A stretch of 23,722 nt of DNA from Chloroflexota bacterium (GCA_016191985.1 JACPVB010000070.1:1-23722), one strand, 5' to 3'. Numbered from the stretch's first letter, positions 6,947 to 14,154 are shown. Translations and numbers: made by a program. The notes: generated by a model not told the origin, from the letters alone.

Positions 6947-7379
6947 CGTAGTAACGACTTATGAATTTTTAAAAATAGATACTGCAACCATGTCACCCTG
7001 AGCGGAGCGAAGGGTCTCTACGCCAGCGCCCGAGACCCTCACCGCATTGCATCCGCACCGCGGTGCACGTGTTGGTCGCACACTTGCCCTGCGTGCCAGT
7101 GCAGGGAAGAACACTCCCTCTTTGAAATAAGATTACAGCATTAATTTCTTAAATTCTATCAGCCGTTCGAGTGAAAAACGACTTATGAAGATTAGCAACT
7201 TAACCTAACAATGGATCTTCGCGCTGAGCGGAGGGTCAGCGCTCGCCTGTCCCGAAGTCGAAGCGTCGTTTTAGGGTCAAAACACGTCTCGATTGCGGTT
7301 TTCGACGAGCATGAAAACCTCCGCTCGACGCGAATGCATTGTTGGATTAATTTGGAAAAGTGCATAAGTCGCTACTACG
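6947..7379. repeat. Repeat island bounded by GTAGTARCGACTTAT inverted repeats
   Basis: GTAGTAACGACTTAT (6947-6961) and the reverse complement of 7365-7379 (GTAGTAGCGACTTAT) differ at one base, and similarity continues about 14 bp further inward. A third partial copy, ACGACTTATGAA, lies near 7180-7191. The interior holds a CCCTGAGCGGAGCGAAGGGTCTC repeat (6996-7018) and another GCTGAGCGGAGGGTCAGC-type segment (from 7222). No convincing gene lies inside. The short reading frame at 7211-7441 is made of repeat sequence. Confidence 0.55.
6991..7022. repeat. Dispersed CCCTGAGC...GAAGGGT palindromic repeat
   Basis: TGTCACCCTGAGCGGAGCGA followed by AGGGTCTC forms the short palindrome ACCCT/AGGGT around GAGCGGAGCGA. 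A relative, CCCTGAGCCTGTCGAAGGGT, lies at 18001-18020. This is a short intergenic repeat with REP-like character. Confidence 0.6.
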
Positions 7380-7454
7380 AGACCATTTCGCGAAGTGCTG
7401 ATTATTACTATACATTAAATTTAGGATGGAAACAACTTTGAAAAAATCCCGCGT

Positions 7455-7520
7455 GTACTGGATGTGGGAGAGTGGTGTGCGCAGTTCGTGGGCGATGCCG
7501 GCCAGCATGTTGCGGCGTGG
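7455..7520 (-). pseudogene. Fragment of a sensor histidine kinase H-box
   Basis: On the minus strand, codons from 7520 down to about 7458 read PRRNMLAGIAHELRTPLSHIQ, an unmistakable HisKA phosphoacceptor motif. The intact kinase at 4820-6148 has RRDMLADIAHELRTPLSVIR at the same place. Flanking codons in the same frame do not continue as DHp sequence on either side, and no start or kinase ATPase domain is present. It is therefore a debris fragment of a kinase gene, within the repeat island just upstream of the DUF2235 gene. The fragment is not a close copy of the resident kinase (several silent and amino-acid changes), so it probably derives from a paralogue. Confidence 0.7.
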
Positions 7521-7647
7521 GCGGGAGCCGGGATTGATTCGTATCTTATCCGCGGATTGTGGGTATTATTGATAGATAACGTGCCTTGTATTAGAATCCT
7601 GAATGAAATCTGACTCCATTATTCGTACTCATTGTCAGGAGGTTAAG

Positions 7648-9249
7648 ATGTCAAAAAACATAGTAGTTCTTTCAGATGGAACGGGACAGGACGGGGGAAG
7701 AGGCCACGACAGCAACATCTATAAGCTTTATAGAATGCTTGAAGACCGTACCGAAAATCAAATCGTTTATTATGACCAGGGCCTGGGCACGGATTGGAGG
7801 AGGGTCAGCGGAAATGCCTTTGGGGTGGGCTTTAGTCAAAACATCGTGCAGCTTTACCGGTTCATATTCGAAAATTATAATGCCGGGGATAAAATATTTT
7901 TATTCGGGTTTAGCCGTGGAGCGGCCACCGTCAGAAGCCTGGCGAGTTTCATTCATTATTTTGGCATCCTCTCCAAATCGCGTTCGATTTTAATTAGGCG
8001 GGCCTATAAGCTCTATGGCACTGGTCTCCAGCCGGGAACACAGGGTGATGAAGTGGTTTCCGAAGAAGATACGAAAGAGTTGATACAGAAACTGGTTGAC
8101 CGTGGAAATCAGATTATCAACGATACCTCGTATCAAATATATAGAACCCTACGGAAAGACCTGAGTGAAAGAGCAAACCAGTTTACGATTGCCCATCCAA
8201 GTATGTGGGCTGAAATCGAATTCCTGGGCGTTTGGGATACTGTGCCTGCCCTGGGTGTTGTTCCGCTGGCGGGGTTAAATCTGTTTCTGGACCGCATTCC
8301 CTGGTGGAAGCATAGCTTTCACGATTTTGCACTTCATCGCAGCGTGCGGAATGCCTATCAGGCGTTGTCCATTGATGATGATCGCGAATGGTTTCTTCCA
8401 ACGATTTGGAATCAATATGGCGATAAAGACAAACAGAAGATCAAACAAGTCTGGTTCAGCGGATCGCATACGGATGTAGGAGGAGGGTATGCGGAGGCGG
8501 GGCTTTCTGATATCGCCCTGGAGTGGATGACCCAAAAAGCAGTATCGCATGGACTCAAGCTATATCTTGGTTCCAGAAAATATTGGAATTTTTGCATCGC
8601 TCCAGATGCAACCGACCTTTTTCATCCGCCCCGCAGCGGTTTTGGCAGGGTTTTTAAAGCTGGGAAGCGGGATAAAGTATGGGATAAAAAAGCGGCCGTT
8701 AACTTTGGCCCGCCGGTGATCCATGAATCTGTGCTTGAGCGCGCCAGGCAGGACCCCAACTATCGCCCGTGGATCTTGAAAAACTACGGAAACTACCCAG
8801 ACCCCGAGAAGTGGCTCCAGGAAAATCAGGAGAAGCACCTGCATTCGAAATTTAACGAAGAAGTGAATCAGTTTTACCAGATATGGTATGCGGAGAAATG
8901 GTGGTCTGGGGAACAGATATTGCCCAATTTTGAACAATGGCTGGTCGACCATCCGTTTTCGTATGAGCAATGGCTGCTGGATAACGAGGTGGAAAAGCAG
9001 AATTGGCTGGATAAAAATGATGCCTCGATACAGGAATTTGAAGGCAGAAAATTTCTTGTGGAATTGGAAGAAAAATCGGATCTGCGCGATTATGATAAAA
9101 GCGACCTCAGTGAAAAACTGGAACAGGTGTATTTCGACCAGCGCGCCAATGACAATTTATGGGGGCGGGCATTAAATAACGATAGGATCGAGTATGACCG
9201 AAAACGTTGGAGCAAGGCGAAGAATGGATCGAATAATAAAACAGCCTGA
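7648..9249 (+). CDS. DUF2235 alpha/beta-hydrolase-like protein
   Basis: Protein of 533 aa with the DUF2235 (T6SS phospholipase-effector-like/Tle-type) core. The N-terminal strand IVVLSDGTG contains the family's DGTG. The nucleophile elbow is GFSRGAA (Ser89 in FLFGFSRGAATVRSLASF). Later family motifs are EFLGVWDTVPALG and WFSGSHTDVGGGY, which hold the acidic and histidine/aspartate residues. About 170 C-terminal residues are Trp-, Glu- and Lys-rich and lie beyond the usual core. There is no signal peptide. AGGAGG lies 6 nt before the ATG at 7648. An upstream in-frame ATG at 7603 has no ribosome site. No secretion-system gene is nearby, so a housekeeping lipase or peptidoglycan/lipid role is as likely as an effector role. 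Substrate unknown. Confidence 0.88.
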   Translation: MSKNIVVLSDGTGQDGGRGHDSNIYKLYRMLEDRTENQIVYYDQGLGTDWRRVSGNAFGVGFSQNIVQLYRFIFENYNAGDKIFLFGFSRGAATVRSLASFIHYFGILSKSRSILIRRAYKLYGTGLQPGTQGDEVVSEEDTKELIQKLVDRGNQIINDTSYQIYRTLRKDLSERANQFTIAHPSMWAEIEFLGVWDTVPALGVVPLAGLNLFLDRIPWWKHSFHDFALHRSVRNAYQALSIDDDREWFLPTIWNQYGDKDKQKIKQVWFSGSHTDVGGGYAEAGLSDIALEWMTQKAVSHGLKLYLGSRKYWNFCIAPDATDLFHPPRSGFGRVFKAGKRDKVWDKKAAVNFGPPVIHESVLERARQDPNYRPWILKNYGNYPDPEKWLQENQEKHLHSKFNEEVNQFYQIWYAEKWWSGEQILPNFEQWLVDHPFSYEQWLLDNEVEKQNWLDKNDASIQEFEGRKFLVELEEKSDLRDYDKSDLSEKLEQVYFDQRANDNLWGRALNNDRIEYDRKRWSKAKNGSNNKTA

Positions 9250-9253
9250 TTAG

Positions 9254-9373
9254 ATTACAGTGCGAGGTTGCTCCCTGCGCCGTCCTCGGCGCAGGATTTG
9301 TCTCGCAAAGCGCCGCCGCCCACAGGGTGCTTCGCAAGGGACGGCGGCTTTGAGCCTGACCTTGCGTTGTAAT
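9254..9373. repeat. Dispersed GC-rich hairpin element, copy 2
   Basis: Inverted copy of the element at 343-428: 9338-9359 is the exact reverse complement of 348-369, and 9270-9295 matches 392-417 with one difference. Here the outer edges are imperfect inverted repeats, ATTACAGTGCGAGGT (9254-9268 region) and ACCTTGCGTTGTAAT (9359-9373 region), giving a 120-bp MITE-like unit just after the DUF2235 stop. The middle differs from copy 1 and holds an extra GC-rich hairpin. Confidence 0.7.
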
Positions 9374-9398
9374 AATAGGTGCTGGAGTTCTGTCAACT

Positions 9399-9444
9399 TT
9401 TGCAAAAGAACCCGCCTCATATCGAGCGCGGGTTCTTTTGCAAA
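9399..9444. terminator. Bidirectional terminator hairpin between convergent genes
   Basis: TTTGCAAAAGAACCCGC (9399-9415) and GCGGGTTCTTTTGCAAA (9428-9444) are perfect 17-bp complements around a 12-nt loop. It sits between the convergent DUF2235 (+) and transhydrogenase (-) genes, 15 bp from the latter's stop codon. The A/T-rich outer stem supplies U-rich 3' arms in both directions. Confidence 0.75.
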
Positions 9445-9458
9445 TTGGCACTCCTTCT

Positions 9459-10865
9459 TTATATGCCCAGTCGATTGATCCCATCAAACGCGGCGGTTTT
9501 GTAGCACTCCGCGAGTGTGGGATAGTTGAACACGTTGTTGATGAAATATTCCACCTTGCCGCCGAATGCCATCACCGCCTGCCCAATGTGGACAAGTTCA
9601 CTTGCGCCCTCGCCGATGATGTGCACGCCGAGTAATTCATGGGTATCGAGATGGAAGATCAATTTCAACAAACCTGTCTGGTCGCCGATGATCTGTCCGC
9701 GTGCGATCTCGCGGTATTGTGCCTTGCCCACTTCGTAGGGGATGCCGGCTTCCGTCAGTTCTTCTTCATTCCGCCCAACGGTTGAAATTTCGGGGATGGT
9801 GTAAATGCCGTATGGAAACAATTCCGGTGTGTGATTCGTATTGATGCCAAACGCATGACAGGCCGCCAGGCGTCCCTGCTCCATCGAAGTGGACGCCAGC
9901 GAGGGAAAGCCGATCACATCTCCCACGGCATAGATGTTCGGAACGTTGGTTTGAAAGCGCTCGTTCACTTTTAAGAGTCCCCGCTCATCGGTTTGCAGGC
10001 TTAGCTTTTCGATGTTAAGCGAGCGGGTGGCGCCGGTGCGCCCGATGCTGTAAAGCGCCATTTCGGTGACGATCTGTTTGCCGCTGATCAGATGGATTTT
10101 TACGCGTTCGCCCTGGTCGTCGGTGATGGGTTCGATGGAGTCAACCTCTTCGCCGAGGCGCATGATGACGCGTTGTTGATTTAAGTGATAGATCAGGGAG
10201 TCGATGATTTCCGCGTCCACGAAGGGGAGCAGGCGGCGGCGTTTGTCGATGATGGTGACGCGTACGCCGAGCGCCGAAAAAATGCTGGCATATTCAAGCC
10301 CGATCACGCCCGCGCCGACAACTGTCAGCGTGCGCGGTAAATGATCAAGCTGGAGCATGTCGTCGCTGATGAAGACCCGCTTCCCGTCGAAGGGGATGCG
10401 GTCACTTTTTGTGGCGCGAGTCCCTGTGGCGACAATGATATGCGCGGCAGTGACATCGCGCCAGCCGCGTCCATCCACAAATTTCAAGCGTACTGTGTTG
10501 GCATTCACAAAGGAGGCCTCGGCAGAGACAAGTTCGACGCGATTACGCTGGAGTTGATGACGGACAATATCCAGTTCGTGCTGGATGACGTGGTCGGTGC
10601 GATAGAGCAGGTCTGCCATGGTGATGTTTTGTTTGACTGTGTACGAAGCGCCATAGAGGTTGTGTTCACGATAGCCCGAAAAATGCAGGACCGCCTCGCG
10701 CAGGGTTTTGCTTGGAATGGTGCCCGTGTTGATACATACTCCCCCAAGAATGGTCTTGCGCTCGACGACTGCGACGCGCTTGTTGAGTTTTGCCGCCTGG
10801 ATGGCGGCGCGTTGCCCCGCTGGCCCCGAACCGATCACGAGCAGGTCATAATCATATTCCGCCAT
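9459..10865 (-). CDS. sthA: Soluble NAD(P)+ transhydrogenase (SthA-like flavoprotein)
   Basis: Cytoplasmic FAD enzyme that moves hydride between NADPH and NAD+ (468 aa, close to the 466 aa of E. coli SthA). The N-terminal FAD fold has VIGSGPAGQRAA. The redox segment reads GGVCINTGTIPSKTLREA, where the second Cys of dihydrolipoamide dehydrogenases is replaced by Thr, the hallmark of SthA against Lpd. The NAD(P) fold shows VVGAGVIGLEYASIF (about 176-205), then YAVGDVIGFPSLAS and a C-terminal dimerisation domain. The ATG at 10865 is chosen because GGAGG lies 5 nt upstream. An ATG four codons earlier overlaps that site. It has its own promoter just behind the vor terminator and balances pyridine nucleotide pools. 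Confidence 0.88.
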   Translation of the reverse strand: MAEYDYDLLVIGSGPAGQRAAIQAAKLNKRVAVVERKTILGGVCINTGTIPSKTLREAVLHFSGYREHNLYGASYTVKQNITMADLLYRTDHVIQHELDIVRHQLQRNRVELVSAEASFVNANTVRLKFVDGRGWRDVTAAHIIVATGTRATKSDRIPFDGKRVFISDDMLQLDHLPRTLTVVGAGVIGLEYASIFSALGVRVTIIDKRRRLLPFVDAEIIDSLIYHLNQQRVIMRLGEEVDSIEPITDDQGERVKIHLISGKQIVTEMALYSIGRTGATRSLNIEKLSLQTDERGLLKVNERFQTNVPNIYAVGDVIGFPSLASTSMEQGRLAACHAFGINTNHTPELFPYGIYTIPEISTVGRNEEELTEAGIPYEVGKAQYREIARGQIIGDQTGLLKLIFHLDTHELLGVHIIGEGASELVHIGQAVMAFGGKVEYFINNVFNYPTLAECYKTAAFDGINRLGI

Positions 10866-10912
10866 GTCAGCCTCCATACTTCTAAAAGGGTTGCCCGACG
10901 ACGAATGTCCCT

Positions 10913-10918
10913 ATTATA
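10913..10918 (-). promoter_or_regulatory. -10 box of the transhydrogenase gene
   Basis: The minus strand reads TATAAT at 10918-10913, a perfect -10. It lies 47 bp before the ATG at 10865 and 12 bp past the terminator hairpin at 10930-10957. The -35 zone falls inside the terminator stem and is a poor match, so an activator or a relaxed -35 is likely. Confidence 0.55.
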
Positions 10919-10926
10919 GCATCATG

Positions 10927-10957
10927 AAAAACCCGCCTCATCGAAATGAGGCGGGTT
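10927..10957 (-). terminator. Rho-independent terminator of the vorDBAC operon
   Basis: On the minus strand, AACCCGCCTCAT (10957-10946) pairs perfectly with ATGAGGCGGGTT (10941-10930) around a TTCG tetraloop, followed by TTT (10929-10927). It lies 36 bp after the vorC stop. Confidence 0.88.
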
Positions 10958-10992
10958 GCGCCGATGACTCCCCACTTTTTATTTTTCCACTT

Positions 10993-11553
10993 TTATACAG
11001 GCACTTTGTCCCACTCTTTTTGCGCGAACTCGAAGCCGCGCTTCAAAGCCTCATAATTTTTTGGAAGCAGGTGTTTGTGCCTGGCGGGCAGGTGACCCTC
11101 CAGCGCCTTCTCCACATCCTTCAATGAGACTTCGGGTAACGCAGAAAGCAACGCACCCACGGCCACCATGTTCATCAATTTTTTGTCGCCGATCTCTTCG
11201 GCGATCTCGTTACATGGAACAAAAATTGCGTGGATGTCGGTGCGCCTGGCTGCGCGGTCTACCATGGACTGGTTCACGATCAACGTGCCGCCGCTTGCCA
11301 GTGTGGGTTCGTATTTGTCAAAGGAAGGCAAATTCAGGGCAATTGCCAAAGGCGGGTTTTTTACCAAAGGCGAGCCGATCTCATTATCTGCAATGACCAC
11401 AGTGCAGTTGGCTGTGCCGCCGCGCATTTCAGGGCCGTAGGATGGAATCCATGTGACCTCTTTGCCAGAGTCCATGGCCGCATAGGTGAGGACTTGTCCG
11501 CCAAACAAAACGCCCTGTCCACCAAAACCTGAGATGATGATTTCTTTTTGCAT
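10993..11553 (-). CDS. vorC: 2-oxoacid:ferredoxin oxidoreductase gamma subunit (VorC-like)
   Basis: Gamma subunit (186 aa) of a CoA-acylating 2-oxoacid:ferredoxin oxidoreductase. It carries the family start IIISGFGGQGVLFGGQVL, with the glycine-rich CoA/domain-interface loop, and WIPSYGPEMRGGTANCTVVI, the classic gamma motif. It is the last gene of the minus-strand order delta-alpha-beta-gamma and is followed by a strong terminator. A GGAG site lies upstream of the ATG at 11553. Whether the preferred substrate is branched-chain (Vor) or 2-oxoglutarate (Kor) cannot be settled from this subunit. Confidence 0.9.
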   Translation of the reverse strand: MQKEIIISGFGGQGVLFGGQVLTYAAMDSGKEVTWIPSYGPEMRGGTANCTVVIADNEIGSPLVKNPPLAIALNLPSFDKYEPTLASGGTLIVNQSMVDRAARRTDIHAIFVPCNEIAEEIGDKKLMNMVAVGALLSALPEVSLKDVEKALEGHLPARHKHLLPKNYEALKRGFEFAQKEWDKVPV

Positions 11554-11608
11554 TAGTCGCTTCGCTCCTTCGATACTCGATTTTCGAATATCGAATTATC
11601 CAGTATCG

Positions 11609-12376
11609 CTAAATCTTTATCTGCTTGATCGCATCACTGATCTTGTAATCACCCAGCGGGTATGCGGGGACCATGTGCTCTTCCACGAACTTCAATGAAT
11701 TTACAGGAGTCATGCCCCAATTGGTGGGACAGGTGGAAAGCAACTCGACCATCGAGAAGCCGAGTCCGCGCACCTGGGTTTCAAATGCCATGCGGATGGC
11801 TTTCTTTGCAAGCCGAATATTTTTGGGGTCGTGCAGCGAACGGCGCACGCAATACCCAACGCCTTCCAACGTGGAGAGCATTTCAGACATTTTGATGGGA
11901 TACCCCTGTGTTTCCACATCACGCCCGTTTGGGGATGAGGTTGTCTTCATACCGGGCAACGTGGTCGGGGCCATTTGTCCGCCTGTCATGCCGTAGTTGG
12001 CGTTGTTGATGAAGATCACGGTCAGGTTTTCTCCGCGGGCGGCGGCGTGGACGATTTCGCCCATGCCAATCGAAGCCAGGTCGCCATCACCTTGATAAGT
12101 GAAGACCACGCGGTCAGGCAGCACACGTTTAATACCGGTTGCCATTGCGGGCGCGCGTCCGTGCGGGGCTTCCACAAAATCTGTGTCGAAATAATTGTAT
12201 GCAAACACGGCGCATCCCACAGGCGCAACGCCGATAGTTTTATCGACGATGTTCATTTCTTCAAGCACTTCCGCCACCAGGCGATGCGCCACGCCATGCG
12301 TACAGCCCGGGCAATAATGCGTGGGCATTTCGGTAAATGCTGTGGGTCTTTCGTAAACGAGGTTGGGAGTTGTCAT
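11609..12376 (-). CDS. vorA: 2-oxoacid:ferredoxin oxidoreductase beta subunit (TPP-binding)
   Basis: Catalytic thiamine-diphosphate subunit (255 aa). The N-terminal HYCPGCTHGVAHRL holds conserved Cys residues of this family. GVAPVGCAVFAYNYF is followed by HGRAPAMATGIKR and the TPP/Mg motif GDGDLASIGMGEIVHAAARG through FINNANYGMTGGQ. The start at 12376 is preferred, with AAGGAA 5 nt upstream. An ATG at 12400 would overlap the alpha gene's stop. It lies 23 bp after the alpha gene and 55 bp before gamma. The enzyme oxidatively decarboxylates a 2-oxoacid to an acyl-CoA and passes electrons to ferredoxin. Confidence 0.9.
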   Translation of the reverse strand: MTTPNLVYERPTAFTEMPTHYCPGCTHGVAHRLVAEVLEEMNIVDKTIGVAPVGCAVFAYNYFDTDFVEAPHGRAPAMATGIKRVLPDRVVFTYQGDGDLASIGMGEIVHAAARGENLTVIFINNANYGMTGGQMAPTTLPGMKTTSSPNGRDVETQGYPIKMSEMLSTLEGVGYCVRRSLHDPKNIRLAKKAIRMAFETQVRGLGFSMVELLSTCPTNWGMTPVNSLKFVEEHMVPAYPLGDYKISDAIKQIKI

Positions 12377-12399
12377 AAAATTCCTTTTGTGCTGCAACA

Positions 12400-13518
12400 T
12401 TAATGTTGCGCTACGTGCATCCGCGTCAGCCAGGATTCTCTTGGGTCGGCCTGAGCAGTTATCGGCGCGGCGTCGATGCGTTTGATCTCGCTTAGGATCT
12501 CGTCTGGGAATGGGACTACGCCGCCGGGTCGTCCATAAAACTCGACCGGGACTCGTCCACGCACCGCCAGTTGGACATCATCCAGCATCTGCCCCATGTT
12601 CATCTCTGTGACTAAAATCGCTCGTGCCTGACCTGTGAGCTGGTTCAGCCTTTCAGCAGGAAACGGGCTGACAGTGATCGGCCTAAAAAGCCCGACCTTG
12701 ATGCCTTGCGCGCGCGCCTCGCGGACAGCCGAAAGCGCAACCCGCCCCGCCGTTCCAAACCCGACGATCACGATCTCGGCATCGTCGATGAAATATTCCT
12801 TGTAACGGACCTCGTTGGCTTGCACTTGCTTCCAGCGATTGAGCAAGCGGAAATTGGTTTGTTCTTCATCCAGCGGATTAAGATAAATGGATGTAAGCAG
12901 GCGACGTTCGCGTTTTCCCATTTTGCCGTTGGTGGCCCAATCGAAATCTTTGCGCTGCACGGGTTTCATCTCCGGCATTTCGGCAGGCTCCATCATCTGG
13001 CCGACACTGCCATCCAAAATGAGCATGGTAATCATGCGGTATTTTTCGGCAAGGTCAAACGAAAGAACGGTGAGGTCAATTGCCTCCTGTACCGAAGCGG
13101 GGGCCAGCACAATGCGCGGATAATCGCCATGTCCGCCGCCGCGCACCGCCTGGTTGTAATCGCTTTGCGCGGGCGCAATATTGCCGAGGCCGGGTCCGCC
13201 GCGCATGACATTAACCAGGACCGCGGGAACTTCGGTTCCCGCAATGTACGATAAACCTTCCATCATCAAACTCACGCCCGGGCTGGATGAAGATGACATC
13301 ACGCGCACGCCGGTACACGCCGCACCATAAACCATGTTCACTGCGCCGAGTTCTGATTCGGCCTGTACGAACGTGCGTCCGAGTTCGGGCATACGGCGCG
13401 AGAGATATTCAAGTACTTCCGTCTGTGGGGTGATGGGATAACCAAAATACGCCTCCAACCCCGCGCGAACGGCGGCTTCGGCGATGGCTTCGTTGCCTTT
13501 CCATAATTCTTTTGCCAT
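12400..13518 (-). CDS. vorB: 2-oxoacid:ferredoxin oxidoreductase alpha subunit (VorB-like)
   Basis: Alpha subunit (372 aa). The N-terminal pyrimidine-binding domain shows LWKGNEAIAEAAVRAGLEAY then FGYPITPQTEVLEYLSRRMP, QAESELGAVNMVYGAACTG and MSSSSSPGVSLMMEGLSY, wording I associate with VorB (3-methyl-2-oxobutanoate:ferredoxin oxidoreductase). MRGGPGLGNIAPAQSDYNQA follows, and a C-terminal transketolase-C-like domain (about 240-372, IVIVGFGTAGRVALSAV). AGGAG lies 10 nt before the ATG. Branched-chain 2-oxoacids are the favoured substrates by resemblance. 2-oxoglutarate remains possible. Confidence 0.9.
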   Translation of the reverse strand: MAKELWKGNEAIAEAAVRAGLEAYFGYPITPQTEVLEYLSRRMPELGRTFVQAESELGAVNMVYGAACTGVRVMSSSSSPGVSLMMEGLSYIAGTEVPAVLVNVMRGGPGLGNIAPAQSDYNQAVRGGGHGDYPRIVLAPASVQEAIDLTVLSFDLAEKYRMITMLILDGSVGQMMEPAEMPEMKPVQRKDFDWATNGKMGKRERRLLTSIYLNPLDEEQTNFRLLNRWKQVQANEVRYKEYFIDDAEIVIVGFGTAGRVALSAVREARAQGIKVGLFRPITVSPFPAERLNQLTGQARAILVTEMNMGQMLDDVQLAVRGRVPVEFYGRPGGVVPFPDEILSEIKRIDAAPITAQADPRESWLTRMHVAQH

Positions 13519-13534
13519 TTAATTTATATCTCCT

Positions 13535-13594
13535 GTAAGGGCACAGCGGGTTAATGAGTACCTTTGACGAATAACCGACTCGCTGTGCCGCTAC
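13535..13594. repeat. Inverted repeat GTARGGGCACAGCG, copy 1
   Basis: GTAAGGGCACAGCG (13535-13548) matches the reverse complement of 13581-13594 at 12 of 14 positions. The same family occurs as a perfect 15-bp repeat at 19191-19249. It lies in the 79-bp gap between vorD and vorB, where it could form an mRNA hairpin that alters relative expression. Confidence 0.65.
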
Positions 13595-13597
13595 GTA

Positions 13598-13843
13598 TCA
13601 TGCCGCAATGGGTGCGGTGGTCTTGGTCACTTCACGATAGACTGTGATCGCCGCATCTGGGCACACCAGCGCACAAATAGCACACCCCGTGCAGCCGTCC
13701 TTGAACGTGTGCGCGGGGTGGTATCCCTTGGGGGTGAGGTGTGACATGTTGAGTTCCATCACTTCCTGCGGACAGGCGCTGATGCAAAGCTCGCATCCTT
13801 TACAGTATGTGTCGCTTACTTCGATCCAACCTTTTGCTGCCAT
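13598..13843 (-). CDS. vorD: 2-oxoacid:ferredoxin oxidoreductase delta subunit (2[4Fe-4S] ferredoxin)
   Basis: Small ferredoxin subunit (81 aa) that carries electrons out of the complex. It has two complete CxxCxxCxxxCP motifs: Cys14/17/20/24 (CKGCELCISACP) and Cys51/54/57/61 (CTGCAICALVCP). Each can bind a [4Fe-4S] cluster. WIEVSDTYCKGCELC is typical of Vor/Kor delta subunits rather than free ferredoxins. AGGAG lies 6 nt before the ATG. It is the first gene of the operon, with a 15-bp hairpin repeat in its upstream region. Confidence 0.92.
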   Translation of the reverse strand: MAAKGWIEVSDTYCKGCELCISACPQEVMELNMSHLTPKGYHPAHTFKDGCTGCAICALVCPDAAITVYREVTKTTAPIAA

Positions 13844-13871
13844 CGAGGCTCCTTGAAATATTTGCTTTATC

Positions 13872-13904
13872 AGACCCTAAAGGTTTCCAAAACCTTTAGG
13901 GTCT
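13872..13904. repeat. Perfect hairpin AGACCCTAAAGGTTT / AAACCTTTAGGGTCT
   Basis: A 15-bp perfect inverted repeat (13872-13886 and 13890-13904) with a 3-nt loop. It shares the ACCCTAAAGGT core with the element at 2652-2750. It sits 29 bp upstream of vorD, so it would be in the 5' leader or promoter of the vor operon. The rest of 13905-14060 shows only a small GGTGAA/TTCACC palindrome and no gene. Confidence 0.7.
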
Positions 13905-14060
13905 CTTCTATGGAGAGAAGTTAGACAAAATTAGGTGAATTCCTTCACCATCCTCATTATGTCGGTTTCGGAAGAAAGCGAGTAGTGCCAAGCGTCACAT
14001 GCGCGGGCGTCGAATATCATCTATCCTTTTTCGTCTTTCCTCTTTTTTCCCTTCGTAATG

Positions 14061-14144
14061 TGGGTGGTAGAATCAAATAATTAATCTCTGGAGGATGCCA
14101 TCACCAAAGTTACGGTTGTGGCTATCATCAACACAAGAATGGAG
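14061..14144 (+). pseudogene. Decayed copy of the thiolase promoter and first codons
   Basis: The segment aligns without gaps for 51 bp to 14442-14492 (about 39 matches, the first 14 exact: TGGGTGGTAGAATC). It then continues with one indel through the first thiolase codons up to TGGAGC. It repeats the extended -10 (TGGTAGAAT), the GGAGG ribosome site and a codon series reading ITKVTVVAI, where the real gene reads MTEVVIVDAI. The start codon is ATC. This looks like an old partial duplication, now placed in front of the small membrane-protein gene, which may use its promoter. Confidence 0.55.
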
Positions 14145-14154
14145 CATGAATAAA

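Noticed and set aside
6904..6960. TTGACA (minus strand, about 6929-6924) as the -35 of the hypothetical gene
   Set aside because: A -10 at normal spacing would fall on the ribosome site and start codon. None resembling TATAAT is there.
7211..7441. 76-codon open frame in the repeat island
   Set aside because: It is composed of dispersed-repeat sequence, has no ribosome site and no recognisable protein features. It ends in unrelated A/T-rich DNA.
7648..9249. DUF2235 protein as a type VI secretion effector
   Set aside because: No Vgr, Hcp, PAAR, adaptor or immunity gene is adjacent, and the inferred phylum is not expected to carry a type VI system.
9260..9478. 72-codon frame between DUF2235 and sthA
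   Set aside because: It runs through the dispersed element and the bidirectional terminator hairpin.
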